A stretch of DNA of 64,000 nt. Origin: Rhynochetos jubatus. Taxonomy: Eukaryota; Chordata; Aves; Eurypygiformes; Rhynochetidae. The translations under genes and the position numbers were made by a program. The notes beneath the pieces are model-generated. The model was given only the letters and a program-made list of their open reading frames with translations, ran no database searches and was not told where the DNA came from. This document shows positions 1-12,960 of the stretch, piece after piece; the first letter of the stretch is position 1; each line of letters begins with the position of its first letter. The DNA lies in assembly GCA_027574665.1 (NCBI GenBank), contig CM050664.1, forward strand, positions 19,894,774-19,958,773, in the 5' to 3' direction.

Positions 1-2271
1 TGGCTGTTTAACATGCCTTCCTCTTGCCCCACAGCCTTTACCAGGCAAAGCTTTCTGTAAGCATCCCCGTATTCCTCAAAGTAACCCTCCTGGCCACCTG
101 CAGCTTGCAGAGTTTGGTTGCTGATGGCTGGATGCACGGAGCATCTCTCTCTTCTCCACTGTGATGAGTGCAGCTTTTCAAGAATGGTGCATTGAACAAA
201 TGTCACTCCACAGTCCCAAAATCTATCAAAGGAAATGACAGCAGCTGTAAGCATTAATCATCCGGTATCATCAAAATAAAGTTGTTGCAATAGAGCATTG
301 TCAAAGGATAAATGTCTTGACTCTGGCTCACTGCTGGTTCTGTTAATGCTGGTGGCTCACCAAGGTATTCTAGCAGGAGATGGTAATCGCATGGCCCGAG
401 TCCTCACCTTGTGACATCATTAATAAACTCTTCTCTCCCCAGGCTGGGCAGCTGATCAGTCTGACCATAAGGAAAAAGCCTGGGACAGTTGAGGAGTGGA
501 AGGAGTTTCTTTTCACCACTGTGCTAAGAAGATTGTGCCAGGTCCTGCTCGTGTAAAAGCAGGGATGTGTGTGGAGCAGCATTGAAGGGGCATTTCCCAT
601 CCACCCTCCTGAGCAGAAAGAGTAAAGATGCTAAAGCAATGCAAAAAAAAAAAAAAAGGCAGTGATTAAACAAAAAAAGGTATTGAACATCTGGTTTGGG
701 GTATAAAAATACCTGCTTCTGCTTCATCCCTGCCCCAGGATGTGGCTTGGGAACAAAACCCATAACCCTTGTCCTGACTGTGCCCCTGTGCAGGTACGAG
801 CACTGTGGGCAGACGTAGCGGGGGTGACGGACAGGGCATCCATCAGGGCTCGCAGGATGAGGGATGCGATTGCTGGTGTCACCGAGCCGATTAATTCCCA
901 GGGATGGAGGAAGGCACTGCAGTAATGTTGCTTCCAGCCGCCTTCTCCTGGGAAGGAGGCGCTAAGCAGTGAGTTGCAAGGTCTGGCGTGTGGCCCAAGG
1001 GATGGACAGCCACTGGAAGTGTCTTTCTGTTTAAAATCCAGGAGTTCAAACCTCTCTCGTGTTTTATAGCACCATTGAACTTTTATGCTGTCTGGTTTGT
1101 CTCTGTCTCTAGAGGCTGCGGGGACCTGGTCAGTGCTAGGAAAAGGCTCTTGCAAACTGCATCAGCAGAGCAGGACACTGAGTTGGGCTGAGCTCTGAGC
1201 TCTGCTGTGTGGGCAGGTAGGACAAACTGCGTGGTGCAAACAGGCTGGGTGGGGCTGGACACCCAGCTCAGCCTGTCCTGCGTTGCTCACCCAGCCTGGC
1301 TCCTAGTTGCCTTGTCTAGGGAAATGCACGGGCACAGGAATAATGCAACTGCTTGTGGAGAACATCTACCACAGAGGAGTGAAAGGAAAACTTCAATAAA
1401 TTGACATGTTTCAACAGCTGTCCCAATTCACAAAGGAGCAGAAATCAGGCTGTGGAATTTGTGTAACTGCTTCATCTTGAAAGAAAGAAGGAGAAATAAA
1501 TCTGTGGAATGCAATTCTTAGAGCTCCCCAAGAAACACTCATAAAGTGAACCCCTGCATCCTGTCGAAGTTGTCTGCTGCGTGGGTCAGTTTACAAAACC
1601 GTTAGCAAAGCAAAAGATGAGCAGAAACATTCTCTTCCTTATTAAAATCCTTGCCAGTCGTGAAATCAGTTGAAGGTTCTATAAATGTCACGTGGTCTAT
1701 AATAAAAAGCCCACCATTTTCTGCATGGCTTTTCCCTCCTCTCTCAATGAAACATTACTAGTTCCTGTGCTGATTTATTTCCTGCCTTCCCTCCTTTCCA
1801 GTCCTTATCTTACAAACAAAACAGCCATAAAGCAGTATGGTGTTGTATATCCCTTAGGACAACACGCCCTTTTTTTGCATTGGCACTTGTGACAGTTAAC
1901 GGAGTAATACGCTTTTCATTTTAATTAGGCTGTGTTGGGAGGTCAGTGTTTCACTTATTGATCTCTCTTTTCTCCCCATTTGTTGTGAAATGCTGTTGTC
2001 TTTATTTTCAGCAGGCAGAATTTGAAGTATTGTAGCAAATCCTGACTTTCTTCTGTGCTGTAGATTATAAGCAGCTGTTCGGAGCCAGGGCTTGTGGGGT
2101 TCCTTGGAGCTGCTGGGTTGGTGACCCACTCTTCTGCAGACCGCGTATAAAGAGCAGGCCATGGGGACCACACGGGAAATAGCCTTCCAAGCTGGTCAGG
2201 TTTTCTGTGACCATCTGAGAGCCCCTGATAGTGGGAAGGGGAACCATGTCGGGAGAGCTGGCAGCTGCTGG
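1..2271. other. Non-coding, mostly unique DNA
   Basis: No gene is supported here. Open frames are short, overlap on both strands and show no domain. A 15-bp A tract lies at 643-657, with no transposon recognised next to it. A pyrimidine-rich acceptor ending at 442 is followed by 37 open codons to a TAA at 554-556, with no convincing donor and no family resemblance; it is treated under findings. The interval 1470-2060 is AT-richer than its surroundings and could hold conserved non-coding sequence, but that cannot be tested here. Confidence 0.6.
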
Positions 2272-2378
2272 GTAAACCTGGAGGTGAAGTGACATGCCCA
2301 GGGTTACCTGGGGCGCTGGTGCTGGAGCCTGTGCTGGGGCCAAGTCCTTGGACACCTGCGTCTGCTCTAACCACAGGA
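2272..2378 (+). repeat. MIR-like (CORE/MIR family) ancient SINE relic
   Basis: The segment reads through the conserved middle and tail of a MIR-type SINE. It has a degraded 'gaggtgaagtgacatgcc' block, where the family has a GAGGTTAAGTGACTTGCC-type core, then a 'cagggttac' equivalent of CCAAGGTCAC, and ends with 'tgctctaaccacagg', close to the amniote MIR tail TGCTCTAACCACT. Divergence is high, as expected for copies inherited from early amniotes. The family name comes from memory of the consensus, not from a search. Boundaries are approximate. Confidence 0.6.
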
Positions 2379-5300
2379 CTTATTTCCTTTCTTTGTCCTT
2401 AGTTTTGCAGCGCAAGGAAATTTTTGCTTAATTTTAAATGTTCTCCTAAATCTTGGTGACGGCAGATTGACGTAAGCGTGTGCTGGATCAGGGCCTGTTC
2501 TTTTATGCATATGGATGTGTACGCAGCTGTAAGCGTTTTCCATCTTTAGGCTTTTGCAATCCAAGGAAGAGCTCTTCCTTGCCTGCCCGCGGATCTGTCC
2601 TCTCCCTTTGCACCAGGGTCAGCAGCGTTGGGTCCCCTGGCCTCCAGGGTGAGAACATGGGGGTGGAATTGGGTAGAACTGCTGGTTGCTTTGATCGTTC
2701 CCCGTCCATCGAGTTGGCTAATGAAGCTGGTGTGTGTGTGCAGCCTCCTGGGACACTTGAGACCTGGGCATGGCAGCGGGATGAAAGCCCAAGTGTTGTG
2801 GTTTAATCACTCCTGGACCACATAAGCTGGGTAATTCCTCCCTGACTGAAGCTCTTGGAGGTTTTGGGTTGTGTCTGAGCACATCAGCAGAGAAGTAAGC
2901 GTTGGCCTTGTCTTGTCTTCCAGAGCTCGTACTGGGTCTTGCTTTTACTGGTGTCATCAGCAGCTGAAATGCATTTGTTGCCTTGGGGATGAGAGTAGCA
3001 GCTCCCAAAAAGGGTGACACAAAGAGGGTGGGTTTCTCAGGCAAGCGGTGCGCATCCCAGCTGGACAAATGGCAAAGTCCAGTCTTTGCATCCCTTTCAG
3101 TGCGTGACATCCCTTCAGCTGTGCTGTAGCCCAGATGCTTCCTCAAGAGAGTGAAAGGTGCTTCCCCATCACTGTGCAGCATCTGACTTTTCCTGGAGGT
3201 CTCCATCCATTTAACAGCATGGATTGTGCTCCTGAAGTTCTGGGATCATGCTGGATGACAGCCTGATGAAACTCAGGTGGAAGATTAAAAAAAAAAAAAG
3301 AATGCGGTGGGGAGATAAGTCAGTTTGTAAGAGTTCCATCTTATTTAAATTAAAAGGGATAGTGATGTATAACCATTTAAATATTTAATCTGTGGAAGAG
3401 CCCTGAATGAGCTCAGACTACGTGTGCATGTGTAATGCTTGAGCAGTGGTGGCAAGCGAGAAGGAATGGCAGCGGGGGTGTCAGCCCCACTTGGGGCTGT
3501 GCTTATATGGGGGAAGCAGCTGTGCCCCCTCCAGCCGCAGGCCAGCTGGAGGGTTTTGGTTGAAGTGTTCTACTTAAACTGGGGATTCATTGTACCCTGT
3601 AGATAGGAAAATTATAGGTGTATTAACAGACTGGGTCTGGAAGTGAGGGTCTCATCCTGCGCCTCTGTGCTTTCTGCCGGCTGGGTGCCCGATGACTCCG
3701 AAGCATGCTCAAAATAGCCCCAAATCAGAGCTGTGCCTGCCCAACCTTGTGGAGAGTCACGAGGTCAGTGGTGTAACAGGGTGGCAAATTTGTCCTTGTA
3801 CCTTTAAAAATAGCTGTATTTTATTTAATGGCATTTTCCTTGGGGCAGCCCAGGAGCTTGCAGGAGTGTGCAGCCCAGCTGAGGCGCTGCTGAGCGGGAA
3901 GGGGTGCCAGGACACCCCAGTTAATACCATCCCTAAAACACATTTGTCTCTCAAAATGAACCAAAACATGCAAAACTCTGTGGGTTTCTTCTTCCTCCTA
4001 AAATATTTAATTTTCCTGGCTTCCTATAGCCAGGTTGAAGTAGATGTTTTCTCTGTGGAAAATGCTCTCTGATATCACTAAATAGGATTCCGTAATCTCC
4101 AGCAGCTGAAGTGTTTAGTTAGGGTCCGAGGGTGGTTTTTTAATCCTGACTCTGTCCGTCCTTACCATGTGCGGGGTTTCTAGCGATGAGCGATTTGGGG
4201 CTTATCGCTGGGAAGTGCCGTGAATGCCAGACCCGCGCTTACACGGGGAGAGAAATGCATGAATTTTTCCACATCAGTAGGAGCTGAAGATTTCGCTAAA
4301 GGTGTCTCCAGCTGCAAGTAGTGAGATACGGCTCTGCCGGAGAGCTCCGAAGAGGCAGAAAGCTGCATAGAAAATTTAAATGTGGATTTCATGCCTTGGA
4401 AAACCATCTATAAGGAAAGATGCTGGTGCTGACTGGTTCTTGGCCATGCAACAGGTAACCCGGGCTCCCTGATAATGAGGTTGCTGAAGCAGAGACGTGG
4501 CTCTCTTGACTTCCCTGGTCTGACTTCGGAGATGTTCATTATGGAGCCCTGGGCTGGATTCTGGCAGGGCTGGGCTGGCTCGAGGGCTGCAGCGTGGCCA
4601 GGTACATGTGGGCTGGGTCAGTGCCGTCCCTCTGAGTGCCTCTCCGTGCACTGATTGTGTGGGATCCTGCCGGGTCGGCTGCTTCTGCTTTGATTTTTAT
4701 ATGTAAAAGCTCCATTAAAGGCTGTCAGGGCCTGGGATGCTATGGTAACACTGGCTGCGGATGCACCTGAGACAGACTGACCGCAGCCAGGATGGTTACC
4801 TTCCCAATTACAGCCTCTGGAGGTAGATGCTGAAGGAAAAGCAATAAGTAAATTGAACCTGGGTTTGTTGTCCTTAAGGTCTGTCCGTCAGCTAATGAGG
4901 CAGATGGCTGAACCTCTTATTTAATAATATTACCTAGCACTTTTGTAGAGTTACAGGTAGTAACTTGGTTAAACCGAAGGCCTGTATCAGCAAGGGGCTG
5001 AAAACAGCACCTCCTTCTGCTGGTGATTTGATTTTGGTGTGGAGGTTTGCTGGGTATTCTGGTAACGAGGGCAGGTCTGAGCCTCTGAGCTCTGCAGAGC
5101 CCACCTACCCCAGGAGGAAGCATCATGTCTGCTGGGCTTAGCCCTCCATGGGCAGCGGTTGTGGCCATGGTAAACGTTTTCTACAAGCCCTCAGCGCAGC
5201 AGTGTCCTGTTCGTGGGGTCCCTGGCAGCCCTCTGTGCCCACAGTTTTGCCTGCTGCCATGTAATCTCCATGCAGCATCGTTTCGGCTAACTCGCCATTC

Positions 5301-6119
5301 TATCCTCTGTGTTGCCCCCCTCCTCGTACCCCATGGAGCTGCCATGTGGTTTTGGTGCCCTGCACGTAGCTAATGTCTATTTGTAAGACAATACTTCAGC
5401 GTTACTTAGTGAAAACACAGGCAGCATTGTACAGCTGGTAGCAACATTGATTGAAGGGATATTTAATCCAAGGAAAATACATGATACATAGTCTAGGATT
5501 CCTCGCTTATCCATCATATAATACAGTTCATGGGGATTAAATATCCCTCCTGTAAAGTTGCTTGAGATCAGTGTTGTTACTTGTTTTGCAAATGATCCTG
5601 ACAGGGATGCTGAGTGCTATTGATTACCAATGGTTCTTTAAAAATTACTATTATACTGCAAATTATGAACCTTGGGGATATCCAGTTATATGATAATGGA
5701 AAGGCATTGGTGTGTAATGACACATGCATCATAATAAATTTGCTTTTCCTGTATAATGGAGATTGAAAGGGACCATGATTTATGACTGATAGCATTAGTT
5801 GCCTGCCATGGTACATCCAAGGTAGCAGGATGGAATTGCTTGGTCGTTCATCGTGGCAAGAAGCACTAATGATTAGGAAAGCAATTGAGAAAAAAATGAA
5901 GGAAAAAAGCCCTTATTCTGGGCAAAATCTCCTCTATCTTCCTGTTAAAATATGTAAACCACTCTTCTAATTCATAAATAGCTAAAATCCCTCCATCACT
6001 TTCCCATGCTCTTCTTCAGAAGTATCTACAAAGCACTGTACAGATGAAAACCAATGCTGCTGGTCCTAGAGGAACTCCTGGCTTTGCTAGGAAAGCCTTT
6101 GCAGCGTTCTTGTCCATGG
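2379..6119. other. Non-coding unique DNA
   Basis: No gene recognised. It contains a 13-bp A tract at 3287-3299. The right half, about 5380-5780, is AT-rich, with many TAAT/ATTA motifs and a perfect inverted repeat (separate entry). The frames present are short and overlapping, and none resembles a known family. Confidence 0.6.
5455..5548. repeat. Perfect 15-bp inverted repeat, 64-nt loop
   Basis: The left arm 5455-5469 (agggatatttaatcc) is the exact reverse complement of the right arm 5534-5548 (ggattaaatatccct). The 64 intervening bases (5470-5533) are AT-rich and show no further long pairing that I could find. Pairing stops immediately outside and inside the arms. The structure could be a hairpin in DNA or RNA, a pair of opposed binding sites with a TTTAATCC (OTX/PITX-like TAATCC) core, or the terminal repeats of a very small decayed transposon. 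No target-site duplication is obvious. Confidence 0.85.
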
Positions 6120-6857
6120 CTCTGATTGTCCTGCCCTTGTGTCACAAACACCCCCTGCAATGCTGCAGGCCTGGGGACAAGTGGCTGGAAGCTGCCTGGT
6201 GGAAAAGGACCTGGGGGTGTTGGTCAACAGCGGCTGAATAGGAGCCGGGCTGTGCCCAGGCGGCCAACAGCATCCTGGCCAGTGTCAGGAACAGTGCAGC
6301 CAGCAGGACCAGGGCAGGGATCGTCCCCCTGTACTGGGCACTGGTGAGGCTGCACCTCAAATTCTGGGTTCAGTTTTGAGCCCCTCGCTGCAAGAAAGAC
6401 ACTGAGGGGCTGGAGAGTGTCCAGAGAAGGGAACAGAGCTGGGGAAGGGTCTGGAGCACAAGTCCTGTGAGGAATGGCTGAGGGAGCTGGGGGTGCTGAG
6501 AAGAGGAGGCTCAGGGGAGACCTTACCGCGCTCTCTACAACTACCTGAAAGGAGAGTGCAGAGCAGTGGGTGCTGGTCTGTATTCCGGGGTAACAATAAA
6601 TATGACAAGAGGAAATGGCCTCACGTTGTGCCAGGGGAGGTTTAGATTGGTTATTAGCAAAAAATTCTTCACTGAAAGTGCTGTCAGGCATTGGAATGGG
6701 TTGCCCAGGGAAGTGGTGGAGTCACCAACCCAGGAGGGATTTAAAAGATGTGTAGATGTGGTGCTTAGGGACATGGTTTAGTGGTGGACTTGGCAGTACT
6801 GGGTTAACTGCTGGACTTGATGATCTTAAAGGTCTTTTCCAACTGAAATGATTTATG
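6120..6857 (+). mobile_element. CR1 LINE, 5'-truncated 3' end (plus strand)
   Basis: This is the 3' part of a chicken-repeat-1 non-LTR retrotransposon. It covers the end of the reverse-transcriptase ORF2 and the short 3' region. Diagnostic family phrases are 'aaggacctgggggtgttggt' near 6206, 'gtccccctgtactgggcact' near 6323, 'aggggaggtttagattgg' near 6635 and the terminal 'cttttccaactgaaatgatt' near 6833. The ORF2 C-terminus is still readable over 6566-6781: [28 protein letters not shown] and a final LRDMV followed by TAG. Upstream, the frame is broken by shifts and stops, so the copy is dead. The classic ATTCTATG tail is reduced to a remnant at about 6846-6857. No target-site duplication could be assigned. 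This is a typical avian insertion with no cargo. Confidence 0.95.
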
Positions 6858-9800
6858 AAAGTGCAGATGAGAGCCCTGGATCAGCTGGGAATTTCAATGT
6901 GTTGATGCCCTTGAAGCCAATGCAGGACACTTTGTGTTGAGTTTTGTGCTCTCATTCCTGATGAGGAACGTATAACAACACAACTGCTTGTCTTCCAGGT
7001 TCTCCTGGTGTTTCCCAGCTCCACAACTGAGGACTAAACATTTGATGTTATTTGAGAGGAGCCAAAGGGCTGCTTTGGGCTGTGGTGGCTTGAGCGGCGT
7101 CACAGGAACCTTCCCAACCTTGGGGACAGTGCTGGGTGCTGTGACCTTGCCCTGGCCACGTGCTCTGGGCAGTTGAGAGGTGCTTTTGACTGCCTTTCTG
7201 TCATGGGATGACATGGAGGGCTGGTAGGGAGGATTCGATGCCGGGTCTGTGATGGGTAATGCCTTCAGGAAGGTGTGTGGTGCGAAGGTTAAATCAGATG
7301 CTTTTTACCATGGCTGTTCTGTGCTCTTGGCATCCTGCTGCAAATACCAAATGACGGCAGTGCAAATAAGCTTTTTCCCCATCACGCTGCTGATCTACAG
7401 TGGAGCCCACAGACAGCGAATGCCTGGGTCCGTGCTTCTATATTATCATGCTCAGCAGTCGCTGAGCATAGAGAAATACATGTCCAGGAGGCAGTGCCCA
7501 CAGAAGCATGTGTAAATCAAAAGGAAGGGAAAAACATTTTCCCTTCTTCCTCCAGCACCTTCTCAGCATCTTTTGTCATGAAGTCATGTATTTCACTGAG
7601 AGTCACTGGGCTGGCACTGTGGAGAAATACCCATGTTCTCCCTGAAGTGCCCATGGGCAGGAGACCTCCTCCGTAGATACTGATTTATTTTCAACCTCTG
7701 TTCGTTTGTTTTAGAGTGCTGCAGTAGGGACACTTGCAGAGTAATTTCTTTAAAGAGACTCAGCACTTCATAATGTGGCACTTCAGATGAGGGAAGGAGG
7801 AGGCGTGTGCTTGTTTAGGTATTATTCTATGCGACATCTAAAGATCCAGCCTCCCACAAATCCCTCTAGCTCACTTGGAAATGGGATGGAGGAAGGTTGA
7901 AATAGCAAAAAGGAACTCTGTGCCCGCATGCACACGTGCTCGGTGGAGGCTGGGTGCGTCCCTGACCATGAGCAGGACTGTGGTGTTGCCCACCTTCTAC
8001 AGAGGAATTACTCCCCCTGCTTGAGGTAGAAATAGTGCCCTGGGAAGAGGCTGCCAGGCTGTGTCCTGCCAGCCCAGCTCCTCAGAGGAGCCTGGTGATG
8101 AACACCTTCTTCCTAGAGCAGCGAGGAGCAGGAGCTCCTTGAGCCAGCACCATGGAAGCAATGTGCAACATAAACACCAGCGCAGAGTAAACAAACCCCC
8201 ATCCCTTCTCCCTTGCGAGAGTGTTATCAGTGGAAATGCTGCCCCTTGACTTGCAGTTGAGTAGTTATTTATTGTGCTGTCTTCTCAGCCCAAGTCGCTG
8301 CAGGTCATCGTGGGCTCTACCCCATCTCACGACCTGTTTGTAACTGCACTGTGATTCAGGAGCAACCGACTGCTACGGAGACGCCATCGTCAGGGAAGGG
8401 CCATGCGCAGAGGGGGGCTGTAGTTTTGCAATAAAAATTAAATCCCGGGGTTTTGTCAATCCTTCAGCCATGGGATTCTCCACTTACAGCGACAGAGGAC
8501 TTCTCAGAGGAATTGCTATTGCAAGGTTGTAGAGGAGGGTGAGTCCTGGAGGGGAGGTCTCAAGGTGGGAGTCAGAAATGCTGGCGCAGGGGGAGTCTGG
8601 GAGTCTGCAGTCCAGCTTCCTCCTTGAAGCAGGATCTTTGCCAGTGCAGTATCAGGCTTGTGTTGGCTTTGTCTAGGTAAATCTTAAAACATCTCCAAGG
8701 ATGGGTGTTGATGATGTGTTGGTTGCTTGGCTCCCTGTGGGAGCAGAGCTATTTGGGGGTACAGGTCAGGGGTTTCATCCTGTGACTACGTGGAGCCAAT
8801 GCAAGATCCTTGGCACTTAGAAAGGCAGGGGAGGACCCAGGCTGGAGAAGTGTTAGGAGCTGAAGGAAAAAGCTATCTGTAGCTGTTTATTAATCATCTT
8901 TATCATGCCTAGCTGAAACTGGGTCAATGTACAGAACTGGACAGGAGATGCCCTTACCAGGAGCACGCTTCACCTCCGCAGAGATGTGCGCAGATGTGAA
9001 TCTGCTGGGAAACAAGGTTTTTCTCACCGTTACCGGGTGACCTAACCTGATGTCTCTGATCCAAACCCTACCAGGAGAGAGAGCTCTCTTCCAAGAACTC
9101 TTTGCATAGCAAACACTTCACAGTGACCCAGGTGAGGCTGGAGTGGGAGGAAAAGAACCCATGTCTGTCTCAACTGCCCTGAGTTGGGTGGATCTAGACG
9201 TAGCAGATATGAATGCTCTTGGCACTGTCACTACCTTAATGCTTTGTGTCACAGCAGTAGTTGGATATTGTCACATGTATGGATTCTGGGAAGTCTTTTG
9301 ATCTGGCATTGCTGGATCAGAATCCAAAAAATCAGTATAAAATGGTTGTGATGGAAGCTGTGTCCTTCAGTAACTGGCTGCATAAGTAAGTCACCAAGTC
9401 AGTTTGCACCGGGGCAAAACAATGCATATAATTCAGGAGGGATCTCTGAGGGGCTGCACAACTGTCACTGTGTTGTGTGAAGCAAGTTGGTTGGGGTGTA
9501 GGTGGGGAGTCCTCTCTGTCCCCCTGAATGCCCTAGGCAGAACCTGATAATCCTTAGAGGGACTGGTATCGCTGGGGTTGTGTTGCATGAAGGTGAACCA
9601 CAGACAAGGGCAGGATTTGTTTGTATTTGGAGCAATTTATCTGGAAAATGTGGATACATGAGCATTTCCTGGGTACCTGCCGTGACCCTGAAGAATTTCT
9701 AGTCCTTACACAAGTGCTTGTGTTTGTGTCGAGCACCACCTTCCTGCCCTGATAGCATCCCCCATTGCTGGGGGAGAGGGAGCTGGGCAACAGGGGCCTC

Positions 9801-12539
9801 AGGGGCAACGTGGCTGTGGTTTAGAGGAGCTCATAAGCGGTTTGATCCTAGCTTAGGAAAACTTTCGTGTTCTTTTGTGTGCTAGCGTTGACTTTTAATC
9901 TGTGATTCTCCCTGTTGTGGTAATGGAAGTCCAAGTGCCGCACGACTGCAGCGATCCTGACGTTGGAAAGCAGCAGCCGGCACGCGCCGTTTCACTAGAA
10001 AAAGGGATCCATCAAAACGGTTCCTTTATGTCACGCTCCAATTTTGCCACTGTTGGTTTATTTTTGGTTTTTTTTTTTTGGCTTCGTTTTTCCACTGTAT
10101 TCTTAAAACTTCCCTTTCAGGGCTTAACAGCTTAACCATTTCAAAATCATGCCAAGCAGAAATGCAGCATACGATTTCCTCACTAAACATTGTGCTGATT
10201 GCTCAAATGTATTCTGAATTTGTAGAAAAGCTGAAAAAGAAAAAAAACTGGGCTGAAAGAGGGTGAGAATTAGCAGCCAGATGAGGAGCCAGGTCTTTGC
10301 TTACCCAGATCTTTGCTTGCTTAGGAAAGTGCTCCTCACCACCTTCCTGTTCTGCAGCATCTCGTGTTGGGGTGGCTCACAGCAGAATTGGTGGGCAGAT
10401 GTGTGTTGAAGCGCACTGATCTTAGTCCTGAGGCTGGTACAATCTTTAAAATGGGTCTTGGTCCTGGTTGTTGGTCCCAGATATCTGAATTGTGCTCCAG
10501 GCTTGGCTGGATTCTGGTCTGGGTTTCAGTAGCTCCCTCAATCTCTTGGGCCTCCCTCTGTTTTCTGCAGGAAAGGGATTATAGTACCAAAAATAGTCTG
10601 TTTTTCAAGGAGGGGCTCTTTGTGACTCTCCTCTGTAAAATACCTCGTTCTCCCTGTTCTTCCAACTGAAATACAAAGGCGATGTGATTCACTAACAACG
10701 CTGATGTGTCAGAGTCAGCAGGAAAACATTCCTGCTGGTGTGCAAAGGAGGATTGGCACTTGCACACGTGCCCTTCTGACACCCTGAATTTCTGCTGGGG
10801 TTGGTGGTTGCACACTCAGCTTGTCCAGCTGAGATGCTGGGGATTCAGGCCAGAAATGGCCGTGTTCCTGGTCTCCCCCAGTGCTGATGTGGAGCACCTC
10901 TGATGGGAACGGATGCCGCTTTTGGGAGGCAAGATGAGTGTTATCTAGTCACAGGGATGGTCCCGTGAGAACTCATTGGTGAAGGGTCGGTTGTGACTTT
11001 GGTTTGGCTCATGCTCCTGTGAGACTGTAAAGAGCTGCCTTTTCCCAGGAAGGAAGAGGCCAAGGAACACTGCTGGAAATGCAGACGTTTCCTTGGTGCT
11101 AAAATGGGTTACTGCCATCTGCTGTGTCTGTGACTGCTGTGACACAGGCCACTGCAAACCTGGGCTCTTGGGTGGTGATAGGATTGCAGACTGGGACACA
11201 AGTAGACAACTTGGTGTTGCATAGATGCGAGGTTGGTGCCAGTCCTCCTTTCCAAACATGAGGATAACAGTTATTTTTCTACCAGTTCTGGCTTTTTGTG
11301 GTTGTTCACATTAGGAGACCTTTGAGGTTCCGCAGTAGTTGCAGAAAACACCTGTGGCTGAGCTGTGGAGCTGGGTTCTGGCTCAAGGCAGCCTCTGTGA
11401 GAGATGCTCTGAGCTGGAATTTGCTCTTTCATTATCTCTCTCAGGCTGGCAGGGTGAAGTGAGGGACAGCTGATTATTAGTAGCTTTAAAATTAATAATG
11501 CTCTTTAACTTTTAATCTTTCATTAATAATAAATATAATACATGCTGTGTTCTATCTAAACCAAGAAATACTCTGGTTCCCAAAGTGCTACAGCTTGGAT
11601 AGCTGGGAGCTCCATGTCAGCGTGAGCAAGAGGTTCCCCAAATGAGGCCCATTTGGTAGAGGATGTGGGGAAGGGCTCACTTTTTAATTTCCACAAGTGA
11701 CATCTCAGTAAATTCTGTGGCAGGGGGCAGGCTGGATCCTGTGCCCTGCCAGTGCCATGTGCCTTTGAAGCAGCTCCAAGTCCCTGCTTGCATCATCGAG
11801 ACCAAGGGCTGAATGTGGCCCTGTGGTTTATTTATGCTATTGCTAGGGGGAAGGAGAGGGCATGTTGATCTCTGGGCTGCAGGCAGAGGTGCAGAGCGTG
11901 GCGTAGATAGAAGTGACAGAGTGATGGTGTGAATTGTGGATGTGCAGTGAGGAGGGCGGGATTGAAAAACCTGTGACTGTTTGGGGTGCAAGAGAAGGGA
12001 GGAGAGGGAATACTCAGTACCCCTCCCAAGTGAAGCCCTGCTGGCTGATGGGGATGGTTCATGCAGAACAGCTTGGCTTGATGCTTCAGTGGATGGTCTC
12101 CAGCTGGTGAGATAGGCTGCTGGGAGGTGGGGAATGTTCAGGAAGCTGGGGGGCAAAATGTCTTGCCATGATCTTCAAGGAGTGGTAATGAAGAGCACTT
12201 CCTTGTGTTGTTTGAATTATAGGGAATTTCACTTTCCCTTTTCAATCAATAACCACTGGGAGAAGAGACTTTCCAAAACTGCAGAAACTGGTTGCTGTCG
12301 TGTTGTTGGAGAGTATCCGGCTCTGCTGGAGTTATTTACCCAAACAGTGGAAAAACAAGTTACAACCAACAATAAGAAGGGCTGCTGAGATAGTTGGCAG
12401 TGAAATGAATCCCCTGGGAGATGGGGGCAGTGTTGTTTATTGGTGGGGAGCTGCCTGTGCATGAGGGGTCAGTCTTGCAGTTATGTACAGAGAAGGGAAA
12501 CAAACGGTCTCTGTTTTAGCACCGGATTCATTGCAAGGA
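6858..12539. other. Non-coding unique DNA
   Basis: No gene is recognised in this 5.7-kb stretch. A 12-bp T tract lies at 10068-10079. The interval 11460-11560 is AT-rich, with repeated TTAATAAT/AATAAT words. The longest frame, on the minus strand at 11677-12156 (159 codons), is low-complexity Pro/Ser/Leu with no domain and is overlapped by other frames, so I treat it as chance. An acceptor-like pyrimidine stretch ending near 8300 is followed by 21 open codons only. Confidence 0.6.
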
Positions 12540-12960
12540 GATATGCCAAGGATCATTAGTGCCACAGCCATCATTATCTTTTGCTCGGATTAGTTTTTTC
12601 CATTTTTCTTTTTTTAAGGCAAAAATAATGGCTGGTTCCTGTTAGATCAGATACGGACAAAATAATAGCGGTATCACAAAGATTGAGGTCTGCAAGATTA
12701 AATTTGAAAGGGAGGAGAAATGATAGCTTTGGCCCTGCTTGCTGTTACACCAGCCGTACGGATAAATGACTGTATGCAGATAAGCAGGGAAAAAATAAAA
12801 GGGATGCTCAGGAAGAGATGGCAAGAAAAATAGGAACTAATCAGCAGATTCAACCACTGTAATAATGCAGTAAACATGGAAAATGGCATTATATTAGCTC
12901 CTCTGCTCCTCATTGTATATATTAGCCACAAAGTCATCGATAGGCGATTCGCACTAAAGA
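12540..12960. promoter_or_regulatory. AT-rich, motif-dense enhancer-like block (putative)
   Basis: This block is more AT-rich than its flanks, has no long frame, and carries a dense set of recognisable transcription-factor words. Examples are a GATA-type agataagc at about 12778-12785, SOX-type ACAAAG words, and several ATTA/TAAT homeodomain cores. This composition is typical of conserved vertebrate developmental enhancers, but that is an inference. Only alignment with other birds and reptiles could show constraint. Confidence 0.25.

Noticed and set aside
981..1060. tRNA-like B-box word (gagttcaaacctct)
   Set aside because: No A box at the right spacing and no cloverleaf pairing.
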